A DNA stretch of 64,000 bases from Trichoplax adhaerens (GCF_000150275.1 NW_002060945.1:6845751-6909750); one strand, 5' to 3'; counted from the first letter of the stretch, positions 35,804-49,000 are shown. Translations and numbers: made by a program. The notes: generated by a model from the letters alone, not told the origin.

Positions 35804-38662
35804 GCTAACAGCCAATAACTTGACCTGGAAATCAACTTTAAATAATATCTACTGCAATCGTCTAGATCTCAAGTTCTTTTTAGACACTAGAATCGATTCT
35901 ATGATGAGAGAAAGGGAAGAGAATTGGAAATTATTCCATGCAAACCTTCTCTCCGCCTCGTTGGACAACGGGAGCCACCCACAACGACGACTGTCTGTCT
36001 GCCTGACCGAGTTCCTAGTGTCGATTAGTCTAGGTCCCCAAATATGTCAGCCGGTCTAATAGTAAATTAAGTTAATTATTTCGCAAGTTGATAATCAATA
36101 TCGAACATACAGTCAATCAAGCATAGTCACCCCCTGCTGAGCTTTGATATCCTAGTCTATTCTCTATCGAATAAAGTACTGTATAGAACACTATACTCGA
36201 AACATAACAGTCGCTACTCTAATGCCCAATGGCCCAATGCCTATTCAAGTACAGACAACTGGACAGGCAGACGACAAACCAACTTTCCTCATTAAAATGG
36301 CCTCTGATTTATAGTTCGCTGAAGACTGGAAATTGGATAATCCTAAGGAATGTTCAAGTCCATCTCAGGTATTCCAAGGCTGCAACCATGTGTCTATTAA
36401 GATATTGCTGTTTGCTTTGTCTTACAATGAACGGCACCGACGGATTAGTTGCGTAGAAAGGATAAACATATACGTAGATGCAGGTGTTGCAATCAGTCCA
36501 AAAGACTGACTGGCCACCATTCCAATGGAAGGACTTTGTGCATTCCTTAGGATTGACAATAACACCCTCATCAGTATAGAGCAATAACTTTAATTTGGTT
36601 GAGTAATCGTGGATTTGATGTCAACATGAAACCCATAGCCAACATGATCGATCCATCACTCACTATTCGCTTACAAAGGTTATTAATAAAGGATACTGAT
36701 TGAGTCCTACCTGTTATAGCTGCGTGTATTGAGCTCGATTAGGTTAGGTATTCTTAAAATGTAGCTTAACGTCTAATTCTCGCAGATATTATAACGTTAA
36801 GAAGGTATAAGTATTTGGTATTTTGAACAATAAATTGATTCTTACAAAATATTATAACGCTTGAGTTATTGAGTGAAGAACCTGGACAATAACATAGTAA
36901 TAGTTATGAAGAGAGCTTCCCATTAAAACTGCTTGATTACCTTCGTAAAGACTAAAAATAATCATTATTCCAAGAGCAATCGTTGAGATGAAGATTTTAT
37001 AAAAAAATTTTTGTAATTAAAAGAAATGAGACAATTAATACCGTTTATCATGTTGATTTATTATTGATTAACATTTCTATATTTTATTCAAATTCTTGAT
37101 GAACTATAGGCAGTATCAACATTGCTCAACAGGTTCAGAATATTACCTACGTTGCCAACATTATCTATGATAGTGTATTAACATAACCTACAAATACTTT
37201 TCTGAGCAAACAAGAAGCTTATTAACCTGGTAGCCGCGATCACGATTGTAATTTTTCAGGGTTTTATGGAAAAATAGCTTTATAGATTACAATCCTATGG
37301 GTCTTATTCGTATCGATATTTATGAATTTCGCACTATATACTGTACTGTTAGGACTAAAAATAAGGTACTAAAGTTATATCCTCGTAAATCATAAGTGGT
37401 ATCTAGTTGAGCTTAGATTTAAAAGTTCTAGCGTTGAGCAATACACGGAATCGCTGACTAGGTAGCACAATGCGAAATATCTGCTGCATATGCACTTTTC
37501 AAAACCATCATAAAATTATAACGAAGAACAAACATCCTATTGATAATAAAATTACTCCATCTAACTATATTTATTATGACACTTTCCTACTCCAATTATA
37601 TCTCAATACACAGCTGATTGTACACTCAACGTACAGCAGATTCAGCTTTCTAAGCTGCAATAACCTTTGCATACCAATACTGGCCAACATTAGATATGCT
37701 GCATAGGATGGTAAATCTCACAAAGTCATCAAAAATTAAATTTAATACACGCACGAGTACAGCATGAAAGACTGTTCATGGGTATAACTTTTACAATTCG
37801 ATGGATTTCAAATTGAATACTGGATAGATTAAAAAATATCAAATTTTCATTTGTATATATTTGCACGATAAAAGTATAATAATACTATCATGTAAATTCA
37901 GAAAAAATAAGGCAGTAATTTTAGAATCAAGTTTCGTCAAATTAAACTAATAGTACAAATTGACTCTATATATAAGAAAAATATCAAAATTGTTTGAGTT
38001 TCCATCTAATGACATGCACAATTATACACTACATATGGTTTTTTTGATCGACACATTACTACTACGGGTACAGTATATACAGTAGAAAGGCATTCTCTGC
38101 AAGATATGTTCAAATGGAAGCCAAGGATACCCAAACGCAATACATTAAGACTCTTACTAATCGTATACATCACTTAAGATGAATGGCGAAAATGGCTTTC
38201 ATCATTCATTATAATAACAATAATTACTTGGATATCATTAAAGGGCATTTGGTAATCAGTTTGAAATTACAAAATAATTTATAGTTGGTAATTCCTATCC
38301 TGCACATTAGATTAGTGGCGTTCTAGTAAAGTGATGATCATCTCCAGGTCCGTAAAACTAATTCAATATAGAACCTACTCGTATTCACATGATCGAGTTT
38401 TTCAATCGACAGTATTTGTATATTTTATGTCCACTATAGCAGCTATATCACTAATCCTATATGATTTAAATCCAATGACGCAATTATTAACGTTAATGTC
38501 GTGTATTAAAGCAATATATCAATCACAAATTGGTTTGCAATAATACTTACTACCTTCGTATTACAGTGATTATACGTAACTATACATAAAGTAAAACGCT
38601 TTCCTTAAATAGGATATTTTTTCAACTGTTGCAATACAATTACGAGGGCAACATACTGTCAA
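35804..38662. other. intergenic between CLC gene 1 and XXYLT1
   Basis: Both genes are on the minus strand, so this contains the CLC gene 1 promoter and the XXYLT1 3' flank. The only structure seen is a pair of inverted 13-bp arms, ATCCTAAGGAATG at 36340-36352 and CATTCCTTAGGAT at 36541-36553. I see no coding homology. Confidence 0.4.
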
Positions 38663-39706
38663 TTACCCTTCATTATCAGGTATGGGTGTATTACAATTTC
38701 CATGGTAAACATTAATTTTACCATCGCATTTGAAATAAAGATCGAAAACATCTTTATAGCCATGATCACGCCAGTACGTACATAACTGACGATTCCATGT
38801 ACAAGGAAGAACGTAAAACATATCATTGTATTCCATATGAAGTAAGGTATATAAATCTTGATCACCAAGATGGCCACGAAAATGGTATTTCTTAGCTAAA
38901 TTTTCCGGTAAATTTTCATCAAGAACTTGACCAAATAATTTGGATTTTCTCATACGTTCTAAATCTAACAATAAAACACCGCTATTAAAACCAGTTAATC
39001 CATGTGGAGGTGGATCTCCTACTCTAGTCTTGGGATTTTCATGCCTATACTGCCAAAAGACATGGCGGTAGACCGGTTGACTTTCACGACCAATCCCAAT
39101 AATATTGTTCGGTTGAAATTCATGAAATAAGTTGAATAAATTTCGAATATCAGTCGTAAATTTTAAGTCAGAATCCATCATAACAACACGTTTAAATTGT
39201 GCTGGTAGAAATTTATGCATAGCAACCGATAGAAAGAAGATGGCATCATTATAATAACTTCCTTTGCTACTAAACATTGGTTGAAATTTCTCTACATAAG
39301 AATAGATCTTCTTCAATACGTCTTCCACAAAATGGGTAGTACTCTTGACGACACAAGATGGCCAATTCTTTTTAGCATTGTTAACTGCTTGATGTAATAC
39401 CGATCGAGTGTCCTTATCCGTTACAAATAAGAAATGTAGTCTAGAAGTGGTGTGCTTAAAAACAGAATTGATTGTTTCCTCAAAGCGTACTGCTAAACGG
39501 CTACCAGGCGTAGCCCGAGTGAGAATCATCACGATATGTAGTTCTTCCTCCTGCTTGCAATTATTCCCCTCTGCACAGTATCCATTATTCGTGGTAGGTT
39601 TACTGACAAGATTTCTTCTTTCATCATCGCTTGCAATTCCATTGAATGTAAAGAGGAATAACACTATTAAAAGACGCCAAGACTGGGTGATAAAGATGTG
39701 ATTCAT
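38663..39706 (-). CDS. XXYLT1: xyloside xylosyltransferase 1, single exon
   Basis: XXYLT1 adds the terminal xylose to O-glucose glycans on EGF repeats (Notch type) in the ER, using UDP-xylose. The 347-residue frame begins with a signal or anchor segment (LLIVLFLFTFNGI). It then shows the GT8-like catalytic core: YNDAIFFLSVAMHKFLP, VVMMDSDLKFTTDIR (the D-x-D metal motif as DSDL), GIGRESQPVYRHVFWQYRHE, NPKTRVGDPPPHGLTGFNSG, KYHFRGHLGDQDLYTLL, CTWNRQLCTYWRDHGYKDVF and YHGNCNTPIPDNEG at the end. It is intact and intronless, unlike its neighbours and vertebrate XXYLT1. No poly-A tract or direct repeats remain to prove retroposition. Confidence 0.96.
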   Translation of the reverse strand: MNHIFITQSWRLLIVLFLFTFNGIASDDERRNLVSKPTTNNGYCAEGNNCKQEEELHIVMILTRATPGSRLAVRFEETINSVFKHTTSRLHFLFVTDKDTRSVLHQAVNNAKKNWPSCVVKSTTHFVEDVLKKIYSYVEKFQPMFSSKGSYYNDAIFFLSVAMHKFLPAQFKRVVMMDSDLKFTTDIRNLFNLFHEFQPNNIIGIGRESQPVYRHVFWQYRHENPKTRVGDPPPHGLTGFNSGVLLLDLERMRKSKLFGQVLDENLPENLAKKYHFRGHLGDQDLYTLLHMEYNDMFYVLPCTWNRQLCTYWRDHGYKDVFDLYFKCDGKINVYHGNCNTPIPDNEG

Positions 39707-40675
39707 TTTGGACTTGGATACAGTAAAATTGGAGATTGATTTCCAGCTTACTGTGCACTACTGGTGAGTACTTGCCCTGGTTCTACTTAAAATTAAAACA
39801 GGGATTTGTAAGCGATACAAATGCTATAGTCAAGTAGTTACAGTAAATCAATCCATACAGCACCAACGTACTAGAGTTACTATGGTACTAGAGGAACCGA
39901 CCGCATAGTGCTTACTATGGACTATCTCAAAATGATACTGTCGTACTCGCCTAAGCGATGGCGGATTTCGAGCTTCTGCAGACATGCCAAATTGCCTATG
40001 CATCATTAATTCATTCATTAATTAATGCACACTGGCAAGGACTTGATACATGGAGTAGTTAATAGCCTAGTGCTTGCTAGTTTTTCATACAGAACTAACT
40101 CTAAGCCCGATTCTACCTGCACGAACGGCAGGCCTAAATTCATAATGGACTATCTCAAAATGATACTGTCGTACTCGCCTAAGCGATGGCAGATATCGAG
40201 CTTCTGCAGACATGCCAAATTGCTAATGCATCATTAATTCATTCATTAATTAATGCACACTGGCAAGGACTTGATACATTGAGTAGTCAATAGCCTAGTG
40301 CTTGCTAGTTTTTCATACAGAACTAACTCTAAGCCCGATTCTACCTGCACGAACAGCAGGCCTAAATTCATTCTGGACGTCGTTTGCAGAGGTTTGGACT
40401 GCATCAGATCAATTTTATTTTGAGCAGTTTGTACTTAAGACAGTTATCATCTCTTAGACCTAGCAATTGATGTCAAGGTAGAGAATGCATAGTAATGCAT
40501 AGGTATCGAATAATATCACAAATCCCAGTAAAGGCATCAGACGACAACAGATTATATTAGATAATTTACAAATTACAAGTAGAGTGAATCACCAATCAAT
40601 ATATTCCACTTTCGACGCTGCTGTCAAGCGACTGTCCATGATTTTTTATCTTTATGCAACAATCTGTCTTATGGC
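39707..40675. other. intergenic between divergent XXYLT1 and C15orf40, likely two-way promoter
   Basis: XXYLT1 and C15orf40 start codons point away from each other across 969 bp. Nearly half of this is a recent 228-bp tandem duplication (39917-40372). Any shared promoter elements inside it are present twice. Confidence 0.45.
39917..40372. repeat. 228-bp direct tandem duplication
   Basis: Two adjacent copies begin with ATGGACTATCTCAAAATGAT at 39917 and 40145. They differ at only a handful of positions, so the duplication is recent. Each copy contains the palindrome-like TTAATTCATTCATTAATTAA. Confidence 0.9.
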
Positions 40676-42647
40676 ATGAAATCTGTTAGCATTATCTTGG
40701 CTTCTCGAATCCATTACACGACGAATATCGCTATGGCCGGCAGAAAAAGTAAGAAAACCTTAAACAGAACCAGCCAAGACGAAAAACCTCCATCGTCGCT
40801 TTGCGATAATCAACGAGCAGTGAGTAGAACAATTATCATAATTTCGTATATGATCATCGGTAAATGCCTACCGCAAACAATAACTTGAGCCAATCGACAA
40901 GTCCTGTTGTAAACGTCATGATTTATACAGTAATTATTCTCTCATCTCATGAGATATTTCACTCAATCTCACACACTATCCGCTAGGATAATGCCGTCTT
41001 TAGGTCAAAGATTGGCGATGTTTTGATTACGATTAAGGCCAAACCGGGCTCAAAGGAAAACGCTGTTACAGGTACAGTAGGAGTGATTATAGTGGATAGG
41101 TTCTACAGTATTATAACCCCTTGTGGTATATTTCATAAGGCATTAAATCTCGGTAAAAATGATAGCTTATACCCTCTCATCATGATCATTTTTATCTTGG
41201 AAACCATAATGAAACCCAACTAGATCATGTCGTAGGTTAGATTATAAGATTGTACTCGTGAGTACATTGTCATTAGAGAGATTGAGGTAAATCAGTCCTT
41301 GGTAAAAGAACTGAATTGATGCAGTAAAGTCAAGATTAATAAGTAGTTAAAGTCTTGTCATATCATTTCGGAGACATTTTGCGTATTACAGAATCAGAAG
41401 CACATACTGATAGTCTATGCATGTTTATTTTGTTGATTGAACTAGAGATGCAATCCTACGTAAGTTCGTGAGAATACTAATCGAAAATGTTGTAAAATGG
41501 TTTACATTAACCACTGATTTTACTTACTTTTACTTTTGAATCAAGCACTGATATTAGCTAATGGAAAATGTGGCGGAATAATTTATACATACGTGTTACG
41601 TGGATATAACTACACATAGGCATGCTAACACTAAACACGGTAGACTGTTCTACTAGTAAGCATAGACCAGTATGATCGGTTTTCTGATATGATCAACATC
41701 AAAGACATGTAAAATACGAAAATGTTGCATCATAAATCTACTTTGTGTGCAGTTCATAGCATAGTAAATACGTATAAAGCACTAACGAGGATATAACAAG
41801 AATTATAAGTAATAATGATAACCCTGATACGTGTTGCGAATTATACAAGTATTTTACCACTAATACTCGAGGATTACTAATATTGTTTATTGAATAAACC
41901 CTTATCGTTTGCCGAAGTGATTTAGACTCTGTTAAATTCATGCTGTAGCATGTAGCTAATACAAAATAAATGCAATACGTATATCTTTGTTTGCAGATAT
42001 TAGCTCCGATGGAATTGGGATCCAAATTGCAGCTCCAGCCAGAGAAGGAGAGGCAAATAGCGAATTGATCAAGTTTCTATCATCAGTATGCAATACAAAA
42101 TTTTCAGTTATTTCATGATATATCAACAATCCAGTTATACTACTTTGATTTGAATTATAGTAGTAATTACTATACTGTATATGCACCCCATTCTCTGAAA
42201 TAGAATCGTCCATCTCATGCAGTATACTGTGACTTTTTAAAATATTATTGTCTATATCGACATTGGATGGTATTAGCGCGTATATTTACCAAAACTTGAT
42301 GTTATAATACATTATTGATTCCATTACTTGCAATTTCCATATATTATCTTTAACATCGCTGAACTTTAATTTTTATTTTTAGATCTTAAAAGTCAAGAAA
42401 AGCTCAATCTTGTTAGATAAAGTGAGTGAAATATCTTAATGCATATGCCGCTTCATGATTAATGAGTATTCGTAAACTAATAGCCAATTAGTCTTCTATT
42501 GGGTTATTATATTAGGATACTTAAATGCGAAATTTACTTTAATGCTAGGGCTCGAAGTCACGCCATAAAACTATCTGTGTCAACAAAAATGCAGACTTGA
42601 CAGAAAAGCAAGTGCTAGAATTACTTCAAGAAACATTATCACAATAG
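40676..42647 (+). CDS. C15orf40: UPF0235 / DUF167 (YggU-like) protein, C15orf40 homologue, 5 exons
   Basis: Exons: 40676-40819, 41011-41071, 41997-42085, 42383-42421, 42549-42647; 143 residues. This is a conserved small alpha/beta protein (DUF167, bacterial YggU) with no settled function. Signatures: ITIKAKPGSKENAVT (exon 2), DGIGIQIAAPAREGEANSEL (exon 3), ILKVKKSSILLDK (exon 4), GSKSRHKTICV (exon 5). Donors are GTGAGT, GTACAG, GTATGC and GTGAGT. The first ATG gives a basic, hydroxylated leader (MKSVSIILASRIHYTTN) that looks like a mitochondrial targeting signal. A second ATG at 40733 begins MAGRKSKK, so alternative starts could give mitochondrial and cytosolic forms, as the vertebrate gene organisation also suggests. 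A polyadenylation hexamer AATAAA lies at 42698, 50 bp after the stop. The gene is intact. Confidence 0.93.
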
Positions 42648-42712
42648 ATTTTGGCTCATAATTTAATCAATCGTTACCACAATATCAATATGGATAAAAT
42701 AAAACTTTATAG

Positions 42713-42938
42713 AGCTGGGAATAAGATCAACACTGCACTAACTATTCAGACAGTTGGTAGATAATAACAATCAGCAGGAACGCCATTCGGTTAAAGTCCT
42801 AAGAAAATTGCTCATAATTATCCTTAGCTGGGAATAAAATCAACACTGCACTAACTATTCAGACACTTGACAGATAATAACAAGCAGCAAGAACACTATT
42901 AGGCTAAAACGCTGAGAAAATTGCTCATAATTATCCAG
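42713..42938. repeat. 113-bp direct tandem duplication
   Basis: Two adjacent units start AGCTGGGAATAA at 42713 and 42826 and end AAAATTGCTCATAATTATCC. They are about 90% similar by eye. The array lies just after the C15orf40 poly-A signal. Confidence 0.85.
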
Positions 42939-44586
42939 TTTAATTAATGATAATCCCCCAAAATATTCTACCCTTCTGTTTAGCCTTTAAGAATGGAACC
43001 TTGTCAGTAATCAAATCGCCGATACACGCCATAAAGGTGGTACGATCTATGGTAATTAGATCAGAAATCTTTCTCTACTATACTTGATATTTTGCTTTTA
43101 AATTTTTGTAAAATAAATTATATGTTGTCTATTTTAAGCTGTAATAGTATGTAAGTTATCACCACTTCCGAAATTGCAACTAAAGAAGAGACTAATTTTT
43201 GTATGTAGCCTGTGCACCATATAAAAAATTTTTTTTAATTATTTTTATGAATGGCAATATGATATTAAATTTATGTGTATATTAACTTAATCCAGAATAT
43301 TGGATAAGGCTACCAAAATTGGGAAGTATATTAATTAATATTAGAGCCATGATTATACTTATACTATATTTATATTGTAATAAGCTAATCTGCTAACTAC
43401 TATGTGTCTATACTATACATCTCTTCCATCGCATAAATTTCAGACTGTACATTAATTGAACCGAACACATTCGACCTGACCATCAGCATCGGGAATGACG
43501 TCAATATTATGACTACGACTATAAGATTATGCTCTATTTTGATTATATATCACATATCCCATATATCAATGCTAATAGGTTCATCTGGATGCAGCGATTC
43601 TGCCTTTTATCGTATCAATTTTATGTATTAGCTTACTCCAAGAGATTCAGTATGGCTATCAGAATCATGAACGATGGTCAAATTAAATTATCCATTTTTT
43701 AAAGTTAAATTATCAATTTGTTGTGACATTACGACCAGTACTAATAACTTAGTAATAAGAATTGATATTGATACCAAATCAAATCCATCTTCCGGAACTA
43801 CCACAACTACTTTGCTAGGTATGATTATAGGCGTATGCTGTGTCCGTTGACCAGCCGATAGTCCTTCATCAATGGTGACTGAATATTCGCTTACTTAGTT
43901 ATTAGAAAGTGATGAAGACACCAGTAACAATATGAGTCATCGCTTAAAATAAAAATATAAACAATGTACGTATGCCTATCATTAAATGCAGCTTATGCTC
44001 GGATCCTGTCGACGATTCGTCCATAGAATAGCGTAAACAGTAGCTAGCTAATCCTATAAATTAAGCCAGTATCAATCCAGCAACCCCTTAATAGGATAAA
44101 TTAGCTTGAATCCTATCCAATACTGCAACATAAACGCCTATGAAGAGTAAACCAATTTGAACACCGTCTGCTCGTGTTTATTTAGTCTTAGTGACCCATT
44201 ACAAGGTACAATTTAGCCGGTACTTTTCTCAATGTCTATCGGAAGTATCGACATTGAGAGCTACTATGAGTGACAGAGTAGAGTAACGCATAAAACAGAC
44301 CTAATATCGCGATCGAATGGCTGCGATATCATGGAGAATAAGCAAAATATTGAAAAAGAAGCAACCTGCAAGCCGCCATGGCCGTTATCGTTTGAATCGT
44401 TGCCACATCGTCATGTAGCTTATATATAGCGTTGTAGGAGGGTTTTGCGTAGCTCGCCTACCGACAGACTGCCGTTTACGCACGCTCAATGGTGAGCATC
44501 GTGTTGCGCTTTTAGCTATAGTATTTGAGTAGAACTACGCAAGAGGGAGTACTGTTGTCATACAAAAGTCTCTTGCTATCATTTAT

Positions 44587-44697
44587 GCGATTTCGTGGCT
44601 GAGTGGTTACCACCATACAAGCCACTCTGAACCCACCGATTTGACAGCAATACACCCGATAGTGCTCTACGTTCTCATACAGTATAGAGCAAAATCG
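44587..44697 (+). other. tRNA-like / tRNA-derived sequence, degenerate
   Basis: GTGGCTGAGTGGTTA matches a type II tRNA (Ser/Leu) D-arm with A box. GTGGCT (44595-44600) pairs with AGCCAC (44620-44625), and GCTCTA (44664-44669) pairs with TAGAGC (44685-44690). CGATTT (44588-44593) can close with AAATCG (44692-44697). No proper B box (GGTTCRANNCC) or anticodon arm is seen, so this is not a working tRNA. It may be a SINE or tRNA relic, or chance. Confidence 0.25.
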
Positions 44698-44889
44698 ATC
44701 AACTCTGCTACCCCACCCACCCCTTGGCCAAAGCTCTTAAAGCGATCCAGCGCCGCCGCGCTGGCTCATAGCGTTGCAAGAGTGTGGGCAAGAAAGCTGC
44801 TAGGTAATTCCTCTTCTCTTCTTCACTATTTCTATCTCTAAGGTAGGCTGATCAATTCATGTCTATTAGCTAAGAAATGCAATTCTACA

Positions 44890-45320
44890 GGTACTGTAAG
44901 GATGATATTTTCTCATGCAATAGTACTGTCATTGCGAGCAGGATATTTTCCGTTGATAACGGTTGTCAATGTTACGGTATTCGTCCGTTAAGAAATGATG
45001 GACGTAGTCGTATACAATTGCGCTTGAACTTTTTCTTTTGCTACGATCGATGATGGAGTTTATGGAATAAATTAGATAGCTAGGCAGTTAAGAAAGAGTC
45101 ATTACTTTAAGATATATTAGCACTCCATGCTATCTGTACTTGTATAGCAGGATGATATTTTCCATACATATCTTGAGTCATGTTATAATATCGGTCCGAT
45201 CATAGGATACGACATGGGGTCGAACTTGGCTTTTTTTTGCTTTTTGTCCATCATGGAGTTTGTAGAGAAAAAATGAATGAGTCAGGCATTCAGGAAAGAG
45301 CGATGACTTTAAAAAGAGAA
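44890..45320. repeat. diverged direct repeat, about 230-bp unit
   Basis: Shared landmarks recur in the same order: GGATGATATTTTC, a CTT.TTTTGCT tract, ATGGAGTTTATGGA/ATGGAGTTTGTAGA and a GGAAAGAG..ATGACTTTAA block. The first set lies at about 44895-45110 and the second at about 45150-45315. The unit is old and diverged. Confidence 0.5.
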
Positions 45321-46006
45321 CATACGTAGATATGCATTCGTATTACATGCTTATACAACTAGAAATAATTGTCATACCTACTGTGAAACAGCTACTTCTG
45401 ACCTCGGAAAGACACCTATGCAAGTTGGCTAGAATATCCATGTTACTTGTATTCAATGAGGAAGCGACTGTGCAGTAGAACGTAACTGTTCAATGGATCA
45501 TGGCAACAAAACAACAAGATCATCAACTCCCTCAAAATAAACTCAATACATTCAATGTGCATGGGATCTGTAGATGATACATCACCGCTTTAAAATTGAA
45601 ATAGATGATTTCTATCCTATTTACTATAAACACACGATGATTGAATTGCATGAGCTGATCTACTACGAGACGAGTGTTGTTGTGCTCAGGATTTCCGATC
45701 AAACACCCCAATAAATTGATTACTGTTACTACTCATCGACAAACTTGCTCATGGATTAATGTCTCTTTCTCTGACTTAATGGACTACTTCCTAGTTTGGT
45801 AGATCGATAAAATTTCCTATCGTATCGTTTTAACCATGTTCCACCTAATGAATGATTCGACCATTTATAATAATAATAATTATATACTCGTATTAAGGGA
45901 AAACTTTGTAATCCTTTCATTTCTTATTCCACAGGAAATTATTACTCTACGGCAGACCAAAACTTGTACATCAAAGGAGAGTATTGTCTGATACTACCAT
46001 CAAACG

Positions 46007-49000
46007 ATGGCTCATCGAAACAGTGATAATCCAAATGTCCAAATCCGAAATCGATCAGAAAGTACATCGCATCTTGCTGATCAAGGTACTGGATTTTTCC
46101 AGTGGGGCCGCGATCTAGGTGGTACCGATTCTAATCATAAATTTACCGAACATGAAAAAGACTTGCTTGCTCAATACCAAAGCGCCGATTACTTACCGCC
46201 ATATAGCTGTGCTTATAAGGTTTGTCACTTTACAATGGATGTAAAGTAAGATCAACAAAGTAATCGATCTAATCTCCTCATCATATTAGTGATCAATCTA
46301 CTTGAAGCAAATATCCAAACTACTTCTTCATGTACATGATTGTCACAAAGTAACATTAGCCCGTTGTGTGAAACTTGACAATTACAAGTGTTAGATCTGT
46401 TGTTTTTCTAAAATAGCTATTGGTATGATGAACGATACTGCTATAGTCCACAGTCTCATTCATTATCATTTGAAACGTAGTACTGAAATCGTAGTCATCA
46501 AAATGGCAATATCGCTCACTTTCCCTACTCTGTTGCTTCGTCGAGTGACCACAAACTAGGGCTAGCACATCGCGAGGTGGACTAGCACAAAATTAGTTAG
46601 GATTTATCAAGCGATAGCTTTCTACACTTTCTAGTCAATGTGGTATCATCAACCTTTTAATAAAAGTTTATAATTTCCATGAGACGATTAAAGCTTTATT
46701 GAAAACACAGTGCCCTATCCAGATTTTAAACTAATTTCTTCTTTTACCATTACTATAAAGTTATAGTGACTGATGAATTATTACTATTCCATGAAAGTTT
46801 TAAATTGTTAATTGTGCGATAATTTCCCTATGCTAATATTGTAACCAAAATACACCATTGAAGCTTTGAAGAATTTTCCCATCTTGGAAATCAATTATCT
46901 TTAGCTAATTAATTAGCGGCACATTATATTAATAACGGTCTCAAATATTGCTAATCAAAACAATACGTCTGATGTATTATACATTTAATTCAGTTATCAT
47001 CCGTATTCATTCTGATTTAGTGGACTGTAATAAATAATGAATGAATATTTGAGTATTGAAATCAATTGCTTAACAAGGTTGTCTGGTACTGAATTTTTAT
47101 TTTCAAACTTAATAATTCCTTATGGGTTTCTCACCAACAAGTAACTATAAATTTTCGTTATGAAAGGCAATCCATACTACACGTACAACCATACAGCGTG
47201 CTACTGTAGAGGAGTAGACATTGCGTTAAGCTACTGCCTAAGAAAGTTTTATAATAAATACCTTAGGCGAAACTGTCAACATAAAGTTAGCATTGGTAAT
47301 AAAATTAAATTTGTTGGCTAGCTTCATTAAAAATATTAGTTGATTGCCTATTGACTCAAAAGATATGTCATTTGGTACGTACAGTATAAGCAATTGCTAG
47401 CGAACTGTGTGCTATTAAATATAATAAAATAATTAGCAGTCCATGCTCTGTGGCACTAATTAAACAGCATAAATGCCTATACATCTGCTAATCTGACTAT
47501 TGCAATTACTCCGTTTTATGTGTGCAATCAAATCCAGCTAATCTAGCGTAATCAAAATATGAATAAATAGATAAATGGGTGTGTTTATTGATCAACGTGA
47601 GACATTTTACCATATGGTGCTGTGACATATATATTTATATTAAGATGTAAGCGTATCCATTCAGTAAATAAGATGACCGTTTGAACCCAAAATTGATAAC
47701 AAGCCCTTGATGCTGCAAAAGTCAATCATTTTCCGATGCATTAAAGCAATTTAATTATTAAATCATAAATAGCTATCTAAATTTTTAAATTTTACCACAC
47801 AATTAGAATTATCTAATTTTATTACTGCATATAGGAATGGCTACGTCAACAACCTGCAAGATTAGATTGGGATAAATGGCTAATGATGGGTATTATTGGT
47901 TTTGTTGTTGGTATTACAGGATTTCTAATGCATCAAACTATTGGAGTTATTGCAGAGTATGTATATTACTTATTTATTGACAGATACCTTTACCTCCTTC
48001 GGCAATAAACGATGGTAGCGTACCTTTTGTTATACCAGCAATTTACCGTAATATGGAAGAGTGTAATTGTAACGGAAATAAACCAGTTCAGTCAGCAGAT
48101 ATTTAGTATTTATTTAGAATGATATACGTATAAGTCATCAAAATTGTACTACTTTCCTATTGATCCAGGAGAGAAATGAATTCAACTGTCGCCATTTTTC
48201 ATACTTCATATCCAATATTACTTGTGTACAGTTAATCAAAGATGTTCTTTCTTTTATCATATAGCTTGAAATGGGATCGCGCTTATGAGTACGTCAAGGT
48301 AAGCTATGACTCCTATCCTTACCTAATTTGAAGTATTAAAATATAATAATCTTGCAATTTTTACTGTTGCTGGTTCTGATTGTACCTATACGCATACCCT
48401 TTTATAGGAAAGAAATTTTGGAATGGCATGGGTCTGGCTTGCGTTGATTGGTATTGGATTCGCTATTATTTCCTCTTTATTGGTTGTTGTAAGTATCTAA
48501 TAACTACAGTACTGTATCAATAGAAATACTGGTATACGCGTGTATCAAATTGCACAAATTCAGTCAATCAACTTGTTGCACCATTCAATTTCTACTGTTA
48601 TTAAATAGCTAACAAAGTCTGTTGATACAATTTACAGCTATTTCACTTACCAGCTGGTGGATCAGGCATGCCCGAATTAATTGGGTTCTTAAATGGTACT
48701 CTTATTAGAAACGTCTTTGGCATAAAGACTGCAGTCATCAAGTTTCTATCTTGTGTATGTGCGGTTGGATCTGGTCTACCGGTTGGACCTGAAGGACCTA
48801 TGATTCATTTAGGGTACTGAAGAGCTAATATCAATCGAGATTTGCTAAACTTAACTCACTGAGCGTATCCAATATAATAAATTTAATATTTTAATATAGG
48901 GCACTTATTGGAGGAGGCTTAAGCCAAGCCAAATCTTCAATCCTTAATTGTATTCTACCTATATTTGGAAGATTTCGTAATCCAGAAGATGAGTACGTCA

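Larger units (their letters stand above)
42939..46006. other. intergenic between C15orf40 and CLC gene 2
   Basis: This holds no recognisable protein gene. It has a GC-richer patch at about 44340-44830 with tRNA-like pieces (44587-44697) and a diverged direct repeat at 44890-45320. The promoter of CLC gene 2 should lie near its right end. Confidence 0.4.
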
